Below, one piece after another: positions 14,421 to 25,040 of a stretch of DNA of 64,000 bases; position 1 is the first letter of the stretch; every line of letters starts with the position of its first letter. The notes below the pieces were generated by a model. That model made no database searches. It saw nothing but the letters and a program-made list of their open reading frames with translations, and was not told where the DNA came from. This stretch comes from Macrocystis pyrifera (taxonomy: Eukaryota; Sar; Phaeophyceae; Laminariales; Laminariaceae). Where the stretch lies: positions 10,431,359-10,495,358 of the forward strand of contig JASSKH010000028.1 in assembly GCA_031763025.1 (NCBI GenBank), in the 5' to 3' direction. Both the position numbers and the translations under genes were made by a program.

Positions 14421-17400
14421 TTGCTGGCAGCGGCGACTTACAGCAGCGGTCGCAAGGAAAAACGAAACCATTGACGCTGTCGCTACCGACTCGCTCACAT
14501 GTTTTTTCGTCGGATTATTTTTCGGTATATTATCTGTCGGTATATCAGTCTGTCAGCCCGTTTTGTCGGTTGAGCTGTGATCTTCGGTTTGAAGTTGGTC
14601 ACAGCCACAGACAGACGTCGCTGCCGTATTGTTTTTTTTTTTCCTTGCCGTCGTTTTTTTTTTTTTGTGTGTGTGTGTGTGTTTTTTTTTTCAGCGTAGT
14701 CTTCCTCGTATTCGTGTTTGTTGTGCTCTTGTGCAGGTTCTTGTTCCTTGTTCGTTTTTTCACGTGCCGCGTTCTCGTTGGCGCTCTTGGCTCTTGGCTG
14801 TTGGCTCTTGTTCCTTTCGTGTTCCGTGTTTACGTTTCTTGATGTTGTGCATGTTCTTCATCTCGATGTTGGTCTCGTTCTTGCTCTTGCACGTGACCTT
14901 CTTCGTGATCTTGTTTTCGATCCTGATGCTGTCATTCTTGTCTCGTCCGATCCCTTGCGTGTGTGTGCGCGCGCGCGCGCGCGAAAGGTCCCGCTGGCCC
15001 TGATGGAAGAGGGGCTCGTGGACGCCACCGTGGTCGCGGGGGTTCTGTCGCCGAAGGGCAAGGCGTCGCCCCAGGAGGAGCCGCTGTTCAAGATCAAGGC
15101 CGCTGCGGAGGCCTTCCGCGACATGCGAAAACTCATCGCCGAGACCCTGGAGGTGAGAGACGAGAGGAGAGCTACAGTGCGTAAAATGCCATATACATCC
15201 TGATGTTTTTTGCCTTCCAGGTACAGCGGTGCGAAGTTTGGTGTGCTTTTTTTTTGTTGTTTCTGCGAAGAGTTTAGTTTTCTCTTTCTTGATTTATTTA
15301 CGTAGCAAAGAATTTTGTTCCTGTTTATTTCCTGTTTTAATGTACCTGGTGCCTGGTATGTACGCAGCAACTTTTTTTTAGGCGTTTTTTTTTTTGTTTG
15401 AGCAATAATTTTCTTGGCTCTTTTCTTGTTTTAGCAAGAATTTTTCTTGGCTTTGTTCTTGTTTCAGCAAGAATTTTCTTGGCTTCGTTCGTGTTTTAGC
15501 AAGAAATTGATTTCTTGCCGGGTACGTAGTGGCATGTATTTATAGGTAATGCTTACTATCTGCCTGATACATACGTATCCTTGGTGGGTGGGGAAGGGAG
15601 GGCGGGGAGGGGGGAGGGGGTGGGGGATGTTGCTTTCCTCCCGAAGCCGGGCATCGGGCATCCTGCGCTCTGTGAACTGCCGCTAAATACCCCTGCACGG
15701 TTAGTGCTTGTACTATTAATAGTGCGATTGTTGCTGACTTTGCTTCTACTGTTGCTGGTTTTGCTAACTGATGCTGGTGATCGGCTGCTGCTATTATTAC
15801 TACGACTGATGCTGCTGCTGAAACTATATTTCGTGTAAAATGCTACTACTGCTGCTGCTACTACAATTACGACTGCTGCTACTATATGTTTCGTATACCA
15901 TACTATTAATACTGCTGCTGCTGCTACTACTACACTACTACTACTACTGCTGCTGCTGCTACTACAACTAGTAGTGCTCCAACTCATATTTCCGCTGTTT
16001 TACACTACAACGACGTATCAGTACCAGGTATGTGTTGCACCTGATATTACTTCTCAGGTGCCTGGTATGCATTAGTAGCAATGCTACTACTGCTGCTGCC
16101 ACTGCTCTTTCTACTACTACTACTAAAACTACCACCACCACCACCACCACAAGTACTGGGGACCATATTTACAGTGATCGGGACCCATCATACACACTAA
16201 CCCTATATATTCCAGTATTTTTTACTACCAGTATTAATTGCTAAGCGTATTTGGTCCTGACTACTGTGTTCCCCCGCGATTCTACAACTGCTTCCAGAAC
16301 GAGGCGTCCAAGTCGATAAAGTCAGGAACGGCGACCGGGGGTATACACGTCCCGGGAAAGGCAAAGGGTGCCCACGGCTTGCTCGCGGCGCTGTACGCGT
16401 CCGATCGGTACCTGGTTGCCCTGGTCAACGGGACGGAAAAACTGTGGGCGGCATGCGAAGCGGTTAGTCCCTATTGGTGGATGTTGAATTTGGTTCCGTT
16501 TAGGTTCGGTTTTGAGTTTGGTTTCGGTTCGGTTCGGTTCGGTTCGGACCGGTCGTGTGCTGGATTTTTTGCCTTCGTTTCGGTTTGGTTTGTTTCGGTT
16601 CGGTTCTGATGTGATGGGTTGAAAATTTGTTTTCTTAAACCTGGTATTCGGTTGCAGTTCGGTTCAGTTTTACTCGAATCTGGTTCGGTGTGTAGGTGTA
16701 AGGTTTGCTTCTGCTCGGCCCCACTCGGTTATTTTCGTAGTTTGGTTCAGTTCGGTTCAACTGGGTATGATCCGGTTCGATTGGACTCGATTCGGTTCGA
16801 CTCGGTTCGACTCGATCCGCGTCGGTTCGGCTCTGTTCTGCTTTGGTTCGTTCCGATCGGCTCCTCTCGTTTTGTTCACCCATCTATCTACCTCGCGACG
16901 ATGATGAATGAGGCCCGCTGATATTTGTTGTGTTTTGCTCGGAAGGTGCGCGGCACGTCGACGACCCGGAACCCGGCGCCCAACAAGGACGACCACAGCG
17001 GGGGCAGCCACCCAGCCGAGGAGTGGTTTTCTTCCGAGTCTCGAAGGCTCGTCGCCACCTGGCAGGTAATGTCCACCACCACTGCTGCTGCTGCTGCTGC
17101 TCTTGTTGTTGTCGTTGTGGTGGTGGTCGTCGTGATGCTTGTTCTTGTTTAGTTTCTGCCGCCGCCGCTCGCGACTCCGTGGGTTGTGGGTTGGCCGTCT
17201 TCTCGAGCGTCGCTAGTTTTCGATGTCGGACTCCACACTGTCCCAAGACGATTTCAACCGCCCCCCATCGGTACAACCACCACTCAACACCAACACCACC
17301 ACCACCCCTTGAAAAATAACACAACCTCCCGCTTCATGACACGATTGCACCCCCCCCCACCACCTCAACTACAGCCAACACTATCGAGATTGCACCAACA

Positions 17401-18730
17401 CTGCCCCCCCCCCCCCCCCCCAACCACCACCACCACTCTCCCCCCCCCATCGCCATCTCTACATCCCACCCACCACCAAAACCTCACTACCGTATCCTCA
17501 AAGATCAGTGTGCACTGCCCGCAATCCCCCCACACCCGAAACGCCTCACGGCGCTTCGCGCTATTAATAGGTGCGAGCAATTCCTGTCTGGTCCATGAAA
17601 ACCCGACGTGCTCCATCCCGGCATTGTGGGGATACTAGGGTCTATGGTCCTACGACTACGGCCATGCATGATAATGAGTACACCCCCCCCTCCCCTATGT
17701 TTGTAGGGATGCGAGGGTCTATGGTCATACGACAACGGCCATGTATACCATGAATACACTCCGTCCACCCTCCCCCCACACACTCGCGACTGTTCAGGCG
17801 GGGAAGGGGGCAGCTTGGGGCGGTGTAGGAGACAGCGGCGGCTGCGGCGTCGGGGTGTGGGAAGAGTTGCGGCCGGGGCGGGAGGCGTGGCTAGAGCGAG
17901 GGCCTTGCATGGGCCGGGGGCGACTGGCGGCAGTGATGTCGGACGAGGGGCTGGCGGCGGCGCTACTGTGGCGCACGGAAAGGACGGAGCTGGAAAAGGT
18001 ACCCACCTATGGTTAGGGAGAAGGGGGGGGGGTGGAGAAGAAGAGGGAGGGGGGGGAGATGAGGAGAGGAAGGGGAGATGAATGGGAAGGGGTGGAAGAA
18101 GGAGGGGGAGGGAGTGCATTTGTGCACCCTTGTGGTGTCACGGTTAACGGATGGCATAAATGGGGCGCTGGCCTTGTGGCGTCCTTGCGCCGTCGGTGAC
18201 AAGCAATGCAAGTAGGATAGGATAGGGTCATTTCTTTTCCGTGCGAAACAGTATGGCGCTTACCATCGTACAAAGTATTGGCACTGTCCGCCCTGAGGAT
18301 AAGCCTTGAGCCTCCCTCCCTCCCTCCCTCCCTTCCTCCCCCCCTTCAACAGGTGTTCGAGTACAAGCTGGTCCTAGACAAGGTCAAGTCCGCCCACGGC
18401 CTCGAGCCTGTTGACACCACGGCGGGCCGGCTTTTCAAGCGCGCGCGCCCGGCCTTCCTCTCGGAACGCCGCGGCGCCGCCACCACCACCAGTGGTAGCA
18501 GCAGCAGCGGCGGCGGCGGCGGCGACCATGCCGTCCGCTTCCAAGCCCGACCGGCGGCTCGCGCCGCGGGCTCGGGTTCGGGCGTGGCGGCTGTTGCGGC
18601 CGCTGCCGCCGCCGCCGCCGCGGCCTCGGGTAACGCTACCCGCAAGCGAGCGAGGGACGGCGGCGGCGGGAGGGGGCTGGCGTTCGGGGCGGGGCTTGTG
18701 GCGCGAGGGACGGGGGGTGGGGCGGGAGGT

Positions 18731-18765
<35 letters not shown>

Positions 18766-19570
18766 GGGGCGGGTAAGGGGCTGCCAACGACGCTGGCCGC
18801 GTTGATGGCCCTGGCCGGCAAGGACCCGACCGAGTTTGCGAGGGTGAGGGGTATGGTAGGGGTGAGCTGGGGTGGGGGGGGTAATGGAGGACAGTTTGGT
18901 TGGTTGGTGATGTTGTTTGATTGGTTGTGTGGTTAATTGGTTGTGTTGTTGGTTGGTCGACTGATTGACTCTAGCATTCGTTTGCTCTTGTTTATTGTTT
19001 GCATGTTTGTGTGTTTGTTTGCTAGGCGTGTGTGTTTGTTGTTTTTCTCTTCGAATCAGCGGTAGCGTTTGCCTCAAGTATACGGAGGGTCTTGTTGTTT
19101 TGCGCGATCAACGAGCTGTAAAACGCTGTGACTGTTCTGGTAGCACCCTCCGGAGTATGTTCCTCAGGAACCCCCCGACCCCAGATTTCTAGCGCTAACC
19201 CTGCAGCAGCCCTACCCCTACCCCTGTAGCAGCTTTAACCCTAAACCGTCCCCCCTCTTTAATGTGTACTCCCCTCCGTCCCCCCCCCACCCACCTAACT
19301 CTCCCCCCTCACCCCGATGCCCCCTTTTCTTAGTTGATCGAAGAAAACCCTCGTCTCCTCGAGCAACTAGAGAGAAAGGCGGCAGCCAGCGCGAGTGGCG
19401 GTGGCGGGAGTCGAGGACCTTCGCAGCAGCAACAGCTCTATCGACAGGGAAGCGGTGGTGTTGGCGGTGGCGGTGGGGGGGCGGGGACTGGGGCTGGGGA
19501 CCCAAGGCGCGCCGCCGACCCCCGACGGGCTGACCCGCGCCGAGACCCGCGGCGCCAGCAGCGGAAATGA
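990..19570 (+). CDS. Large intron-rich gene for an alanine-rich helical protein of unknown function (5' incomplete)
   Basis: I do not recognise the family. Phase-compatible exons: 990-1284, about 1974-2432, 2832-3008, 3877-4130, 4429-4627, 5266-5533, 6093-6973, 7711-7854, 8633-9498, 9946-10057, 11751-11933, 12644-12756, 13222-13424, 14162-14280, 14988-15152, 16298-16462, 16946-17065, 17798-17998, 18353-18843 and 19334-19570 (TGA). All introns are GT-AG. Most products look like Ala/Leu-rich amphipathic helices, reminiscent of HEAT/ARM scaffolds. The 6093-6973 exon carries a KAEEEKKAEAA-type charged helix, then long proline runs. Near 18,640 there is an RKRARD stretch resembling a nuclear localisation signal, followed by a poly-glycine tract, and the C-terminus repeats DPRR. 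NLS plus DPRR motifs hint weakly at an RNA-processing scaffold (symplekin was considered), but I could not align it. The frame changes inside two G-rich exons (about 2290-2390 and the 34-G run at 18,731), perhaps through homopolymer length error or an unseen small intron. The exon at 1974 is the least certain. Confidence 0.72.
1838..1905. repeat. Short X-type repeat ending in a C run
   Basis: This contains the core GAGGGTCTA then ACGACTACGGCCATGCATGA, followed by a GTACACCCCC run. The same core recurs at about 13,687, 17,540, 51,651, 54,990, 58,378, 58,883, 61,405 and 62,036. The copy lies in a presumed intron of the plus-strand gene. Confidence 0.75.
10233..10934. mobile_element. 702-bp TA-flanked inverted-repeat element (Stowaway/Tc1-mariner-like MITE)
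   Basis: The ends read TTACGGAGGACC and its complement, are flanked on both sides by TA, and stay similar for about 40 bp. A second, internal inverted pair (around CTTTCCAACGATGCTACTT at about 10,433 and its complement near 10,725) makes much of the element a long imperfect palindrome. It is more AT-rich than its surroundings, lies inside the intron between the exons ending 10,057 and starting 11,751, and encodes no recognisable transposase. The TA duplication and terminal motif resemble the three small MITEs in the fimbrin gene. Confidence 0.8.
13112..13180. repeat. Y-type repeat copy
   Basis: The motif CTCGAAAGGAATGCGTGGTC, then a GTCAAATGACTAA-type segment and a C-rich end, matches copies at 13,610, 44,499, 50,728 and 58,795 in one or other orientation. 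It is intronic and ends about 40 bp before the splice acceptor of the exon at 13,222. Confidence 0.75.
13610..13730. repeat. Composite Y-X repeat bounded by G runs
   Basis: A Y-type unit (GCGTACTCACTTGTTGC through CATTCGAGACGGAGC) is followed after a G run by a shortened X-type unit (GTACTCGGTATCATGCGTGG). Long G runs lie upstream (about 13,560-13,610) and between the two units. The same order recurs at 58,795-59,040. Confidence 0.75.
14045..14155. repeat. AATCAAAATC simple repeat
   Basis: Degenerate TCAAAATCACAATC units fill the intron immediately upstream of the splice acceptor at 14,160-14,161. No coding interpretation is supported. Confidence 0.7.
14373..14418. repeat. 46-base poly-G run
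   Basis: An uninterrupted G homopolymer lies in the intron after the exon ending 14,280. Exact length is likely unreliable in any assembly. It is preceded by G-rich sequence with scattered A. Confidence 0.9.
15700..16160. repeat. Degenerate CTG/CTA trinucleotide region
   Basis: Imperfect TGCTGCTACTACTACT-type trinucleotide repeats occupy most of the intron between the exons ending 15,152 and starting 16,298. Two copies of the TACCAGGTA/CCTGGTA motif sit inside it. Long open frames here are repeat artefacts. Confidence 0.75.
16500..16860. repeat. TTCGG simple-sequence array
   Basis: Dense GGTTCGGTTC units fill most of the intron between the exons ending 16,462 and starting 16,946. It is the strand complement of the AACGA/AACCGA-type array near the left end of the window. 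Confidence 0.85.
17540..17765. repeat. Full X-type repeat plus a second tandem core
   Basis: This holds the longer X unit (CTCACGGCGCTTCGCG, then AACCCGACGTGCTCC, then ACGACTACGGCCATGCATGA, then a C run). A second GAGGGTCTATGGTCATACGA core follows directly. It lies just upstream of the acceptor of the exon starting 17,798, so its C-rich end merges into the pyrimidine tract. Confidence 0.8.
18731..18764. repeat. 34-base poly-G run inside a coding exon
   Basis: The run encodes poly-glycine in the penultimate placed exon. The convincing frame before it (from 18,353) and after it (GLPTTLAALMALAGKDP) differ by one step, so either the homopolymer length is wrong in this sequence or the allele is out of frame here. 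Confidence 0.8.
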
Positions 19571-21454
19571 ACAATGGGCGATATGTTTTATTTTCGTAAT
19601 TGCCAGCCTTTTGCGATGTATGGATGGCAACCATTTGTATTTTTATGATTGGCAGCCCCTCGTACTTTCGTGAATGGCAACCATGTTTTTTTTTAGCAAG
19701 AATGGCCATCATCTGTTTTTTCATGAAAACAAACAACTTTTGTTTGGAGCGGAGCTGAATCTGCGCCGTCTGTGGGGGGGGCGTCGTGTCGTGTCGTGTC
19801 TTGTCTTGTCGCCGCGTCTCCGGGGGTGCGGATGGCCGCTTTGGATGGTGGGTCTGCTTGCTTCCTTGCTTGCTTACCTGCCTGTCTGCTTGTTGTCCGC
19901 TTGCTTGCCTAAGCATGTCATTTCCTTTCATTTTTTTTCCTGTTTTTAAGCAAGCGTGCAATTTTGGGTCTTGGTCCGGCATCACGGTTGGCTAGGGTAC
20001 TTACAGAAGAACGAGGGCAAGAGGTATACAGGAAGCTGTTCCAGTGGCCATGCCTTTGAAGAACCGATGTTGTCCAATGTCCTCACATTTCCGTTCACCG
20101 TCGGAAGGGCTAAACGAGGGGAAAGTAGCACCGGGGGAGGAGGGGACGGGGGCGGGATCAGTATGAGGTCTCGAAATGTAGGCTGACGGTGAACCAAGGA
20201 GCCTGGGTGGTGGCACCACGCTTGATAATCTGACGACTTTGTCTCTCGCCGGAGGCGGAGTCGAACAGTCGGTTGGTGTGCGCGCGTGCTATGCTGACCT
20301 GCGGCCGAAGTTGAAAGACGGTAAACGACCAAACGCAGGTCGCAGATGGAACCTGCGAATCAGCCGCTCCGCCAGCGCCCGACCGGGCTTGTGTACTCTT
20401 TTACGTATGATTCGATTCTTAGCTCCATGAATTTACATATCCCTTTAGGGTTTAGTTTTATCTTTCGGCTAGAACGAAACCGCTGCGTTTTTTTCTTGGC
20501 CGCAGTTTTGTTACCGTGGTTTGTGTCAACGTGTTTTTTTTACAACGGTTGATAAATTCCAGCTCAAGAAAGCCGCAGCCGCGCGCTCGCGGCGGTGGCT
20601 CCACACATGCCGCCGCTACCTATTGTCGGAAGTCTCGGGGTTGTGCTCTTTAAGCTCGGCGAGGAATCCGAGTCCGCGTCTGCATAAAGCGTAGATCGTT
20701 TGATTGAAAGGCTAAAATCTCTATTTTCGAGACAATCGTGAGGGCTCGAAACGTCGATTACAGACTAAAGTCTCAGGCACGTATATTTTTAAAACAATAG
20801 TATGGACTATCTAGTCTCTACCAGGCAAATGCATGTAAAATACGCTTTCTACAACAAGACCCGAATGAAACACACCAGCAGCTATTATTGCATCAGCCAC
20901 ACCAAAACACACACTAGCAGCAGCAATCAGCAACGGTCACCCACTACCAGCACGCAGTAACGCTCGGAAGGGGGTTTCTGCTTGGGGTGTGGGTGGCATT
21001 TTTGTCGAAAGCACGTCTGGCCGTCATTTCTGCAGTAACCCAAGGAGATAGTTATAAGCACTGCTGCGCGGCCACCGAGGCCAACTCGAGACGGCTCACG
21101 ACGAAACAAGCACCACGAAGTAGCGCAAGCTCGCCTGCTTCTTCTGCGAACGCTAAGTTGGTCGAAATCGGGTATGTATTGTTCCCGCAATGACGATGAC
21201 GTAAACCGTAGCAAAAAATAAGACAAACGGACAGAAGGGAGGCAAACATAGAAGACAGAAGAAAACGCCGTTTCAGATGTCCCGTTGTACATTGTTGGAC
21301 ATTGGGGATTTACTTGCATGAGCACAACAATAACAGCGCGGGACGATCAACGCAATGACCTATCGCTGCATCCCCACTTGTTAGCTTTCAGGCACGGGCC
21401 GCCAAAATTAAAAAAAAAAACTGTGTGCCCGTTCCTATGTTCGTTTGCTGCCGC
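19571..21454. other. Intergenic region after the plus-strand gene
   Basis: I find no supported gene. Positions 19,195-19,245, just before the last exon, carry a short telomere-like CCCTAAACC patch. At about 20,567-20,690 a short GC-rich stretch after a TTCCAG acceptor-like site reads as a plausible peptide (for example PHMPPLPIVGSLGVVLFKLG) ending in a stop. It could be an exon remnant but has no partner. The rest is AT-richer sequence without repeats that I can place elsewhere in the window. Confidence 0.45.
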
Positions 21455-21732
21455 GCAGGAAAGAGGTCTTAAGGTCTTAGTCCGTAGGGCTACTGGCAAA
21501 AGGTTAACCAATCGCCTACCTAACCTAAGCCTTACAACACTCTCGCCCCCTGGAACGGACCGGTATACGGATCGACGTGCCACCAACACGCGCTTCCAAG
21601 TTTTGGGGATCCAGAAGTATTTTTTTAGATTCTTGACATGAGGAAATTCACTATTCTTTAAAAAGCGATTTCATGATGGACTTGAGATTCGAACTCACGT
21701 CCAACGACCCATGTCTTGCCGACGATGCCTCA
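21455..21732 (-). repeat. Two pieces of a tRNA-derived SINE-like repeat
   Basis: The part near 21,460-21,550 matches the outer half, and 21,655-21,732 matches the T-arm half, of the repeat seen whole at 30,140-30,285. The T-arm half contains GAGATTCGAACTCAC, on the minus strand a B-box-like GTTCGAATC. The halves are in swapped order relative to the intact copy, so this is a rearranged remnant. Confidence 0.6.
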
Positions 21733-22443
21733 TGTTAAGATCAAGGTCGGGACACTTTGTATCCCTGGACAGGTTTACCTATGAAGCCGGTACGAAGGAA
21801 GCGCTCATGTCACGTCCAGGCCATACCGCATCAATTCCCTCTTGGCCAAAAAAAGTGGAGGCCACCTTAGACCAGTACCTGGCGGCAGGCCTCATCCAGC
21901 ACTCGACTTCTTCGTACTCGATCCCGCTGGAGGTCATCCTAAACAAATCTGGAGGCGTTCGGATCACCTTGAACTGCAAGAAACTCAACAAAATCAGCAG
22001 CCTCAGCCAGCTGTCTATTCCTCGCGTGGACCAAGTCCTCGACTCCCTGGGGAAGGGACAGGTGTTTTCCCTCTTTGATTTGGCCTCCTCGTTCCACCAA
22101 ATTATTACCGCGCACAAGGACACTGTTCCCTCACGGCGTTTTGCACTCCCACGGGTCTCCACAAGTGGCTCGTCATGCCCCAAGGCGGCAGTGCTTCGCC
22201 CGGCTAGCTCGTCAAGGTCATTAACGAAGTCATTAAAGGTTTGGCACACGTGGCGGCCTACCTCGATGATGTGATCGTTTTCGACTCTGATCCGATGGCC
22301 CACGTCAAGACGATACGAACCCTCTCCGAACGTCTGCGTAAACACAACCTCAGCTCTCCCCCTCGAAGGCTCGCCTAGGCACCACGGACGCAATTTTTCT
22401 GGGACACTCCATTTCGCCAGCGGGTATACGCCCAAATGCGGAA
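21733..22443 (+). mobile_element. Fossil Ty3/gypsy retrotransposon fragment with reverse transcriptase
   Basis: A truncated LTR start (TGTTAAGATCAAGGTCGGGA) leads directly into a reverse transcriptase segment. Family features are YLAAGLI, SGGVRI, KLNKI, IPRVDQVLDSL and FSLFDLASSFHQI, which are the opening blocks of Ty3/gypsy-type RT. The copy is partial and broken, with few visible breaks. It shares its LTR family with the elements at 22,746-23,254, 35,098-37,955, 38,771-39,728 and 40,280-40,380. Confidence 0.8.
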
Positions 22444-22449
22444 AAAGTT

Positions 22450-22745
22450 CACTCGTGGTGCTGCGCGGTGCGCGGTTCGGGAGAGCGGCATTTGGCGTGC
22501 CTGCTCTCGTGCCCAGGCTGCGGGGAGCGGCGTTGGAGGCGCGGGCTCCCGACGCCAGGGGAGACGCCCGGGGGTTCCCCGGTGATTCAAGTGAGGTTGA
22601 GCCGCTGCGTCGGTCCGACGTACGGGGCAACGTGCGGGGTGAAATCGGGGCAGGTCGGCGCTGACCGCTGCGCGAGCCTGGGACACAAGAGCAGGAGCGC
22701 CAAACGCCGCTCTTCCGAACCACGCACCGCGCAGCACCACGAGTG
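22450..22745. mobile_element. 296-bp hairpin (terminal inverted repeat) element
   Basis: The two ends are near-perfect inverted copies for about 75 bp, starting CACTCGTGGTGCTGCGCGG and ending with its complement, with a short GC-rich centre. It is wedged between the RT fragment and the reverse-oriented LTR leader. I see no clear target duplication and no coding capacity. It is probably a non-autonomous DNA element, family unknown. Confidence 0.7.
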
Positions 22746-23254
22746 CCCTACCCACGTTGCGGGTGTGGCATGGCGATGGCTTTCGTTGACGATTTATTCC
22801 TGCCCCTTGAGGCTAGGCCTTCCTTTTTTTCTCTTCTTCACGTACCTTGCCGGCTTCGTTGCCTTCCCGTTCAGAGGTGTGGGAGTGGGTTTTGAGAAGC
22901 CACATTTTCGACTCATGTTCTAGTTCGTGGAATCGGGGTTTCCACGAATTTCCCACAGTTCTGCATATACGGCTCATCAGAGTGGGCTAGTGTTATGGTA
23001 CTGCTTTGAATGAGGCTGAAAATCCCGTAATTCCCTGGGTTCAGGTAGTGGGATCGTATTTGTAGTACTTGGGAGGCGTATGTTAGGTAGAAACCAGGGG
23101 TTTTCCCAGCGAGACATAACCTTCGCTTGCACGAAAGGAATAAAGCTGCTCTTCTTTTATCTGTAAGCAAACAACACACGTGAGTGCCAACGAGTACCGG
23201 CTTAGTAGGCAAACCTGTCCAGGGATACAAACTGTCCCGGCCTTGATCTTAGCA
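22746..23254 (-). mobile_element. Fossil LTR (22,991-23,254) plus adjoining leader, reverse orientation
   Basis: On the minus strand this reads TGTTA-type LTR (264 bp, here bounded TGTTATGG and TTAGCA on the plus strand), followed by an untranslated leader. LTR and leader match 35,098-35,590 in the opposite orientation. The remainder of the element is absent; it looks like an old broken 5' end. Confidence 0.8.
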
Positions 23255-23500
23255 GAGGAGGATTACATGATACGGCCGAAATTGACGAGCTGCATCATGT
23301 ATATATGTATGTGCAGATGGACCTCACAGTGCACGTCACAACATTCGTTCCAATACATGAGGCAATTGACCGGTCAAATTTACCCTTGCAATCAGTACAT
23401 TGTACTCCTATATCTGGTATCGGTTCTGACCTCGCGCATTCTGGCTCGCTTTCGCCGCGCTCTTGCCGCGAAGAGAGCGAGTCGGTGTAGATATGACCTT

Positions 23501-23867
23501 GGCGAAGAACGAAGATGATTTTTAGTATTATTCTCCCGGCACAGTAGAAACAGAAATGAGGGACCACGTGGATCTCACGTGCACTCACAGAATCAACTAA
23601 GTAACCCATACTAAACGATATCCCTAATAGTTGTTATTTCATGGTGGACGTGAGATTCGAACTCGCGACCAACTACCCATGTTCTGCCGTCGTCGCCATT
23701 TGTTAAGTCCGTTGGGCCAAAGGTAAAAGGTTAACTAATCGCCTACCCAATCTAAGCCTCATAGCATAGTCATGAAACTGCCATAATGCTGAACAACAAT
23801 ATTCGAACACACATGAACGCACACTACCTGATGCTGAACAACCACGTTCGAACACATTCCCTGGTTT
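23501..23867. repeat. Dispersed repeat copy A, interrupted by a SINE-like insertion
   Basis: The sequence from GGCGAAGAACGAAGATGATT to the CTGAACAACCACGTTCGAAC segment matches 24,824-25,040, apart from a 139-bp insertion at 23,631-23,769. Inside the unit a block of about 50 bp (CTGAACAAC, TTCGAACACA) is itself repeated. Nature of the unit is unknown. Confidence 0.75.
23631..23769 (-). mobile_element. tRNA-derived SINE-like insertion with an empty-site control
   Basis: On the minus strand it carries a tRNA-like head: an A-box-like region near GGCCCAACGG, a B-box GTTCGAATC within a T-arm whose stem pairs, and a GTCCACCA end resembling a tRNA acceptor terminus. It is flanked by the four bases ATAG on both sides. 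The related repeat at 24,824-25,040 lacks exactly this block and has one ATAG at 24,957-24,960. This is direct evidence of insertion. No poly-A tail is obvious. Confidence 0.75.
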
Positions 23868-24823
23868 TACAGCTAAACATCAGTGACGATTCAGGACAAT
23901 AACACAAAACTCATCTTCATAACCTAAATCACCAGGTCCTGTAGCATTTGAGGGGAAACCTGTACCATGCAGGCGAGAACTTCTCACTCCCGTATGAAAC
24001 TATTGCAGATCTCCCACGCACCAGCTTAATGCCCTAAAAGCGAAAAAAAAAACGATAGATAAATAATAGAGCTCGCGAGGACCCCGTTCCCGCGGACGCA
24101 CGCCTCCCTGTGCCCCCTACTTCCGTCACAAATTCTCAGATCGTAGTGGTAACGCGAGATACCAAATATATTTCCCTATAGAGTTAGCCCGGTGCTTACT
24201 ATTCCCGAAACAATATCCGTTTGTGGTCAGAACCAAAAAACACTCCATGTTTCTGTTTAGTTCACTAGCTCTCCTTGTTCCATGAAATACTTTATCTTCC
24301 TCGTCAACCAAGTTTTTCATCACTCATGATGCTCTGTTGTTTCATCACCCACGAAGTTTGGAAAAACAATAATAATAGTGCTGGTAAAATAACCAATCAT
24401 CATGAATAAACTTATATCCTTACCCACAACAATTCATCTTCCGACTCGCGAACAAAATTCCCATCACCCATCAAGTTCGGAGATACAGTATTGACGGTAG
24501 AACAACCCATCATCAAGAATATGCATACCCTCCCATGTTCTGCAACCAATAGACAGCAGTACAAAGACAAATCCCTGCAAAACTCAATGAGATTTGTGTC
24601 CACCACTGCCGCTGCATCTGCGATACACCTCTCAAGGTGCACCTACGTACTCTTAATTCGCTAATCCGTGAAAACAATAAATATCAGTTCCACCGGTCCC
24701 CTTATGGTCATGTCACAGACATACCACAAATATATTCTGATTTGAGCATGAAGATAAATTTCGAAACTCCAGGCAAAAAAAGGCTACATATACCGTCCAG
24801 GACGAGAGTGTTGGTAAGTCCCA
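23868..24823. other. AT-rich intergenic stretch
   Basis: I see no gene, RNA or recognisable element. Two similar short phrases (around CATCACCCA and a GAAAAACAAT/GTTCGGAGATAC context at about 24,340-24,500) suggest an old internal duplication. Open frames are short and of AT-rich composition unlike host exons. Confidence 0.4.
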
Positions 24824-25040
24824 GGCGAAGAACGAAGATGATTCAGGTTTTTAGTATTATTCTCCCGGCAGAGTGAAGACAGAAATCAGTGAACACGTGG
24901 GTCTCACGGGCACTCAAAGAATCAACCAAGTAACCCATAATAAGCCGATATCCCGAATAGCCATGAAACTGCCAAAATGCTGAACAACCACATTCGAACA
25001 CACATGAACGCACACTCCCTGATGCTGAACAATCATATTC
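24824..25040. repeat. Dispersed repeat copy B (empty site)
   Basis: This is the uninterrupted counterpart of 23,501-23,867. The junction CGAATAG/CCATGAAACTG at 24,960/24,961 is where copy A has its SINE-like insertion. Confidence 0.75.
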
